A stretch of DNA of 64,000 nucleotides from Modestobacter muralis. GTDB lineage: Bacteria > Actinomycetota > Actinomycetes > Mycobacteriales > Geodermatophilaceae. Shown here piece after piece: positions 63,139 to 64,000 of this stretch (position 1 is the first letter of the stretch; the number at the start of each line of letters is the position of its first letter). The stretch lies in assembly GCF_010682105.1 (NCBI RefSeq), contig NZ_JAAGWH010000033.1, positions 143,383 to 207,382 of the forward strand, written 5' to 3'. The translations under genes were made by a program, and so were the position numbers. The notes under the pieces were generated by a model, which was not told the DNA's origin, made no database searches, and was given only the letters and a program-made list of their open reading frames with translations.

Positions 63139-64000
63139 ATGCGTGGCGGCCCCAGAGTTCTCGGAATCGTGTTGGCAGGTGGCGAGGGCAAGCGACTGTC
63201 CCCGTTGACCCAGGACCGGGCGAAGCCCGCCGTGCCCTTCGGCGGCAACTACCGGCTCATCGACTTCGTGCTGTCCAACCTCGTCAACGCCGACATCCGG
63301 CGGATCGCGGTGCTGACCCAGTACAAGAGCCACTCGCTGGACCGGCACATCACCACGGTCTGGCGCATGTCGACGTTGCTGGGCAGCTACATCACCCCCG
63401 TGCCGGCGCAGCAGCGGCTCGGGCCGCGCTGGTACACCGGCAGCGCGGACGCGATCTACCAGAGCCTGAACCTGATCTACGACGACCGGCCCGACATCGT
63501 CGTGGTCTTCGGTGCCGACCACGTGTACCGGATGGACCCGGCGCAGATGATCCAGCAGCACCTGGAGACCGGTGCCGGCGTGACCGTGGCGGGCCTCCGG
63601 GTGCCCCGCAAGGACGCCTCGGAGTTCGGCGTCATCGACGCCGACGAGAGCGGCAAGGTCGTCCAGTTCCTGGAGAAGCCGGCCAGTCCGCCCGGCCTGC
63701 CCGGCAGCCCCGACGAGACCTTCGCGTCGATGGGCAACTACGTCTTCACCACCGACGCGCTGCTGGAGGCGCTGCGGCGGGACGCCGAGGACGAGGACTC
63801 CGTGCACGACATGGGCGGGTCGATCATGCCGATGATGGCCGAGGCCGGCGACGCCTACGTCTACGACTTCTCCAGCAACCTGGTGCCCGGCGAGACCGAG
63901 CGCGACCACGGCTACTGGCGCGACGTGGGGACCCTGGACGCCTATTACGACTCGCACATGGACCTGGTGTCGGTCAGCCCGATCTTCAACCTCTACAACG
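63139..64000 (+). CDS. glgC: Glucose-1-phosphate adenylyltransferase, 3'-truncated by window end
   Basis: ADP-glucose pyrophosphorylase; 287 residues are visible and the frame is still open at base 64000. The nucleotide-binding motif is [20 protein letters not shown] with [15 protein letters not shown]. Catalytic-site segments are [14 protein letters not shown] and [13 protein letters not shown]. Full-length relatives have about 405-430 residues, so roughly a third is missing. ATG at 63139. The 84-base divergent gap with glgA must hold both promoters. Confidence 0.95.
   Translation, partial: MRGGPRVLGIVLAGGEGKRLSPLTQDRAKPAVPFGGNYRLIDFVLSNLVNADIRRIAVLTQYKSHSLDRHITTVWRMSTLLGSYITPVPAQQRLGPRWYTGSADAIYQSLNLIYDDRPDIVVVFGADHVYRMDPAQMIQQHLETGAGVTVAGLRVPRKDASEFGVIDADESGKVVQFLEKPASPPGLPGSPDETFASMGNYVFTTDALLEALRRDAEDEDSVHDMGGSIMPMMAEAGDAYVYDFSSNLVPGETERDHGYWRDVGTLDAYYDSHMDLVSVSPIFNLYN

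Overview
The window is very GC-rich, densely coded bacterial DNA, with many GTG starts and 4-base stop/start overlaps. The gene content points to a high-GC actinomycete: mshB (mycothiol synthesis), a fused-maltokinase-type glgA/glgC pair, a DUF222-HNH endonuclease, DUF3117, a HipA/DUF3037 pair, and a DapC/DapD/DapE lysine-peptidoglycan set laid out as in mycobacteria. The family Geodermatophilaceae (Blastococcus, Modestobacter, Geodermatophilus) is my best guess; it is inference, not proof. I saw no phage, integrase, transposase, CRISPR array, rRNA or tRNA.

Layout. 1-2.7 kb: small housekeeping genes (SGNH hydrolase, DCC protein, EEP nuclease, nucleotidyltransferase). 2.7-6.2 kb: sdhCAB succinate dehydrogenase on the minus strand. 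6.4-9.9 kb: a molybdopterin oxidoreductase with an FAD reductase, an iron-box-controlled siderophore-type binding protein, and a formate/nitrite transporter. 10-13 kb: DUF1990, HipA-like kinase with DUF3037, two VOC proteins, pterin dehydratase. 13-17 kb: assimilatory sulfate reduction. A cysteine-rich leader peptide precedes sulfite reductase, a 56-residue zinc ribbon and an APS-type CysH, and an Rrf2 regulator lies nearby. 17-20.3 kb: tldD/pmbA and csbD. 20.6-27 kb: a five-gene oligopeptide ABC transporter operon with two strong hairpins between the binding protein and the permeases.

27.2-37.9 kb: mshB, membrane protein, ferredoxin fdxC, dapC, dapD, dapE, LOG protein and a DivIVA-domain protein. 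38-43.3 kb: DUF2243, EamA transporter, a large FnIII/beta-propeller exported protein, tag and DUF3117. 43.2-61.7 kb: accessory block with leucyl aminopeptidase, two ABC-2 exporters, GH3 glycosidase, CrtI-like oxidoreductase, polysaccharide deacetylase, HNH endonuclease, App1-type phosphatase, LLM oxidoreductase, spore-photolyase-like radical SAM enzyme, DUF350 and a zinc alcohol dehydrogenase. 61.9-64 kb: divergent glgA and glgC; glgC runs off the end. From memory, the order dapD-dapE-LOG-DivIVA-tag-DUF3117-glgA-glgC parallels M. tuberculosis Rv1201c-Rv1213, here without folP2/gpgS and with the 18-kb block inserted before glgA.

The most unusual signals are non-coding. One dispersed stem-loop family has compensatory changes (about 7.0, 9.9, 58.8 and 61.8 kb). 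A second palindromic family sits in two copies at 27 kb. There is a 20-bp-period tandem repeat at 52.4 kb, a 102-bp tandem duplication of a gene tail at 54.1 kb, a TCAGGG triplet at exact 11-bp spacing before an ABC operon, and two genes (dapC, pepA) whose only sensible start is CTG inside a CTGA overlap.
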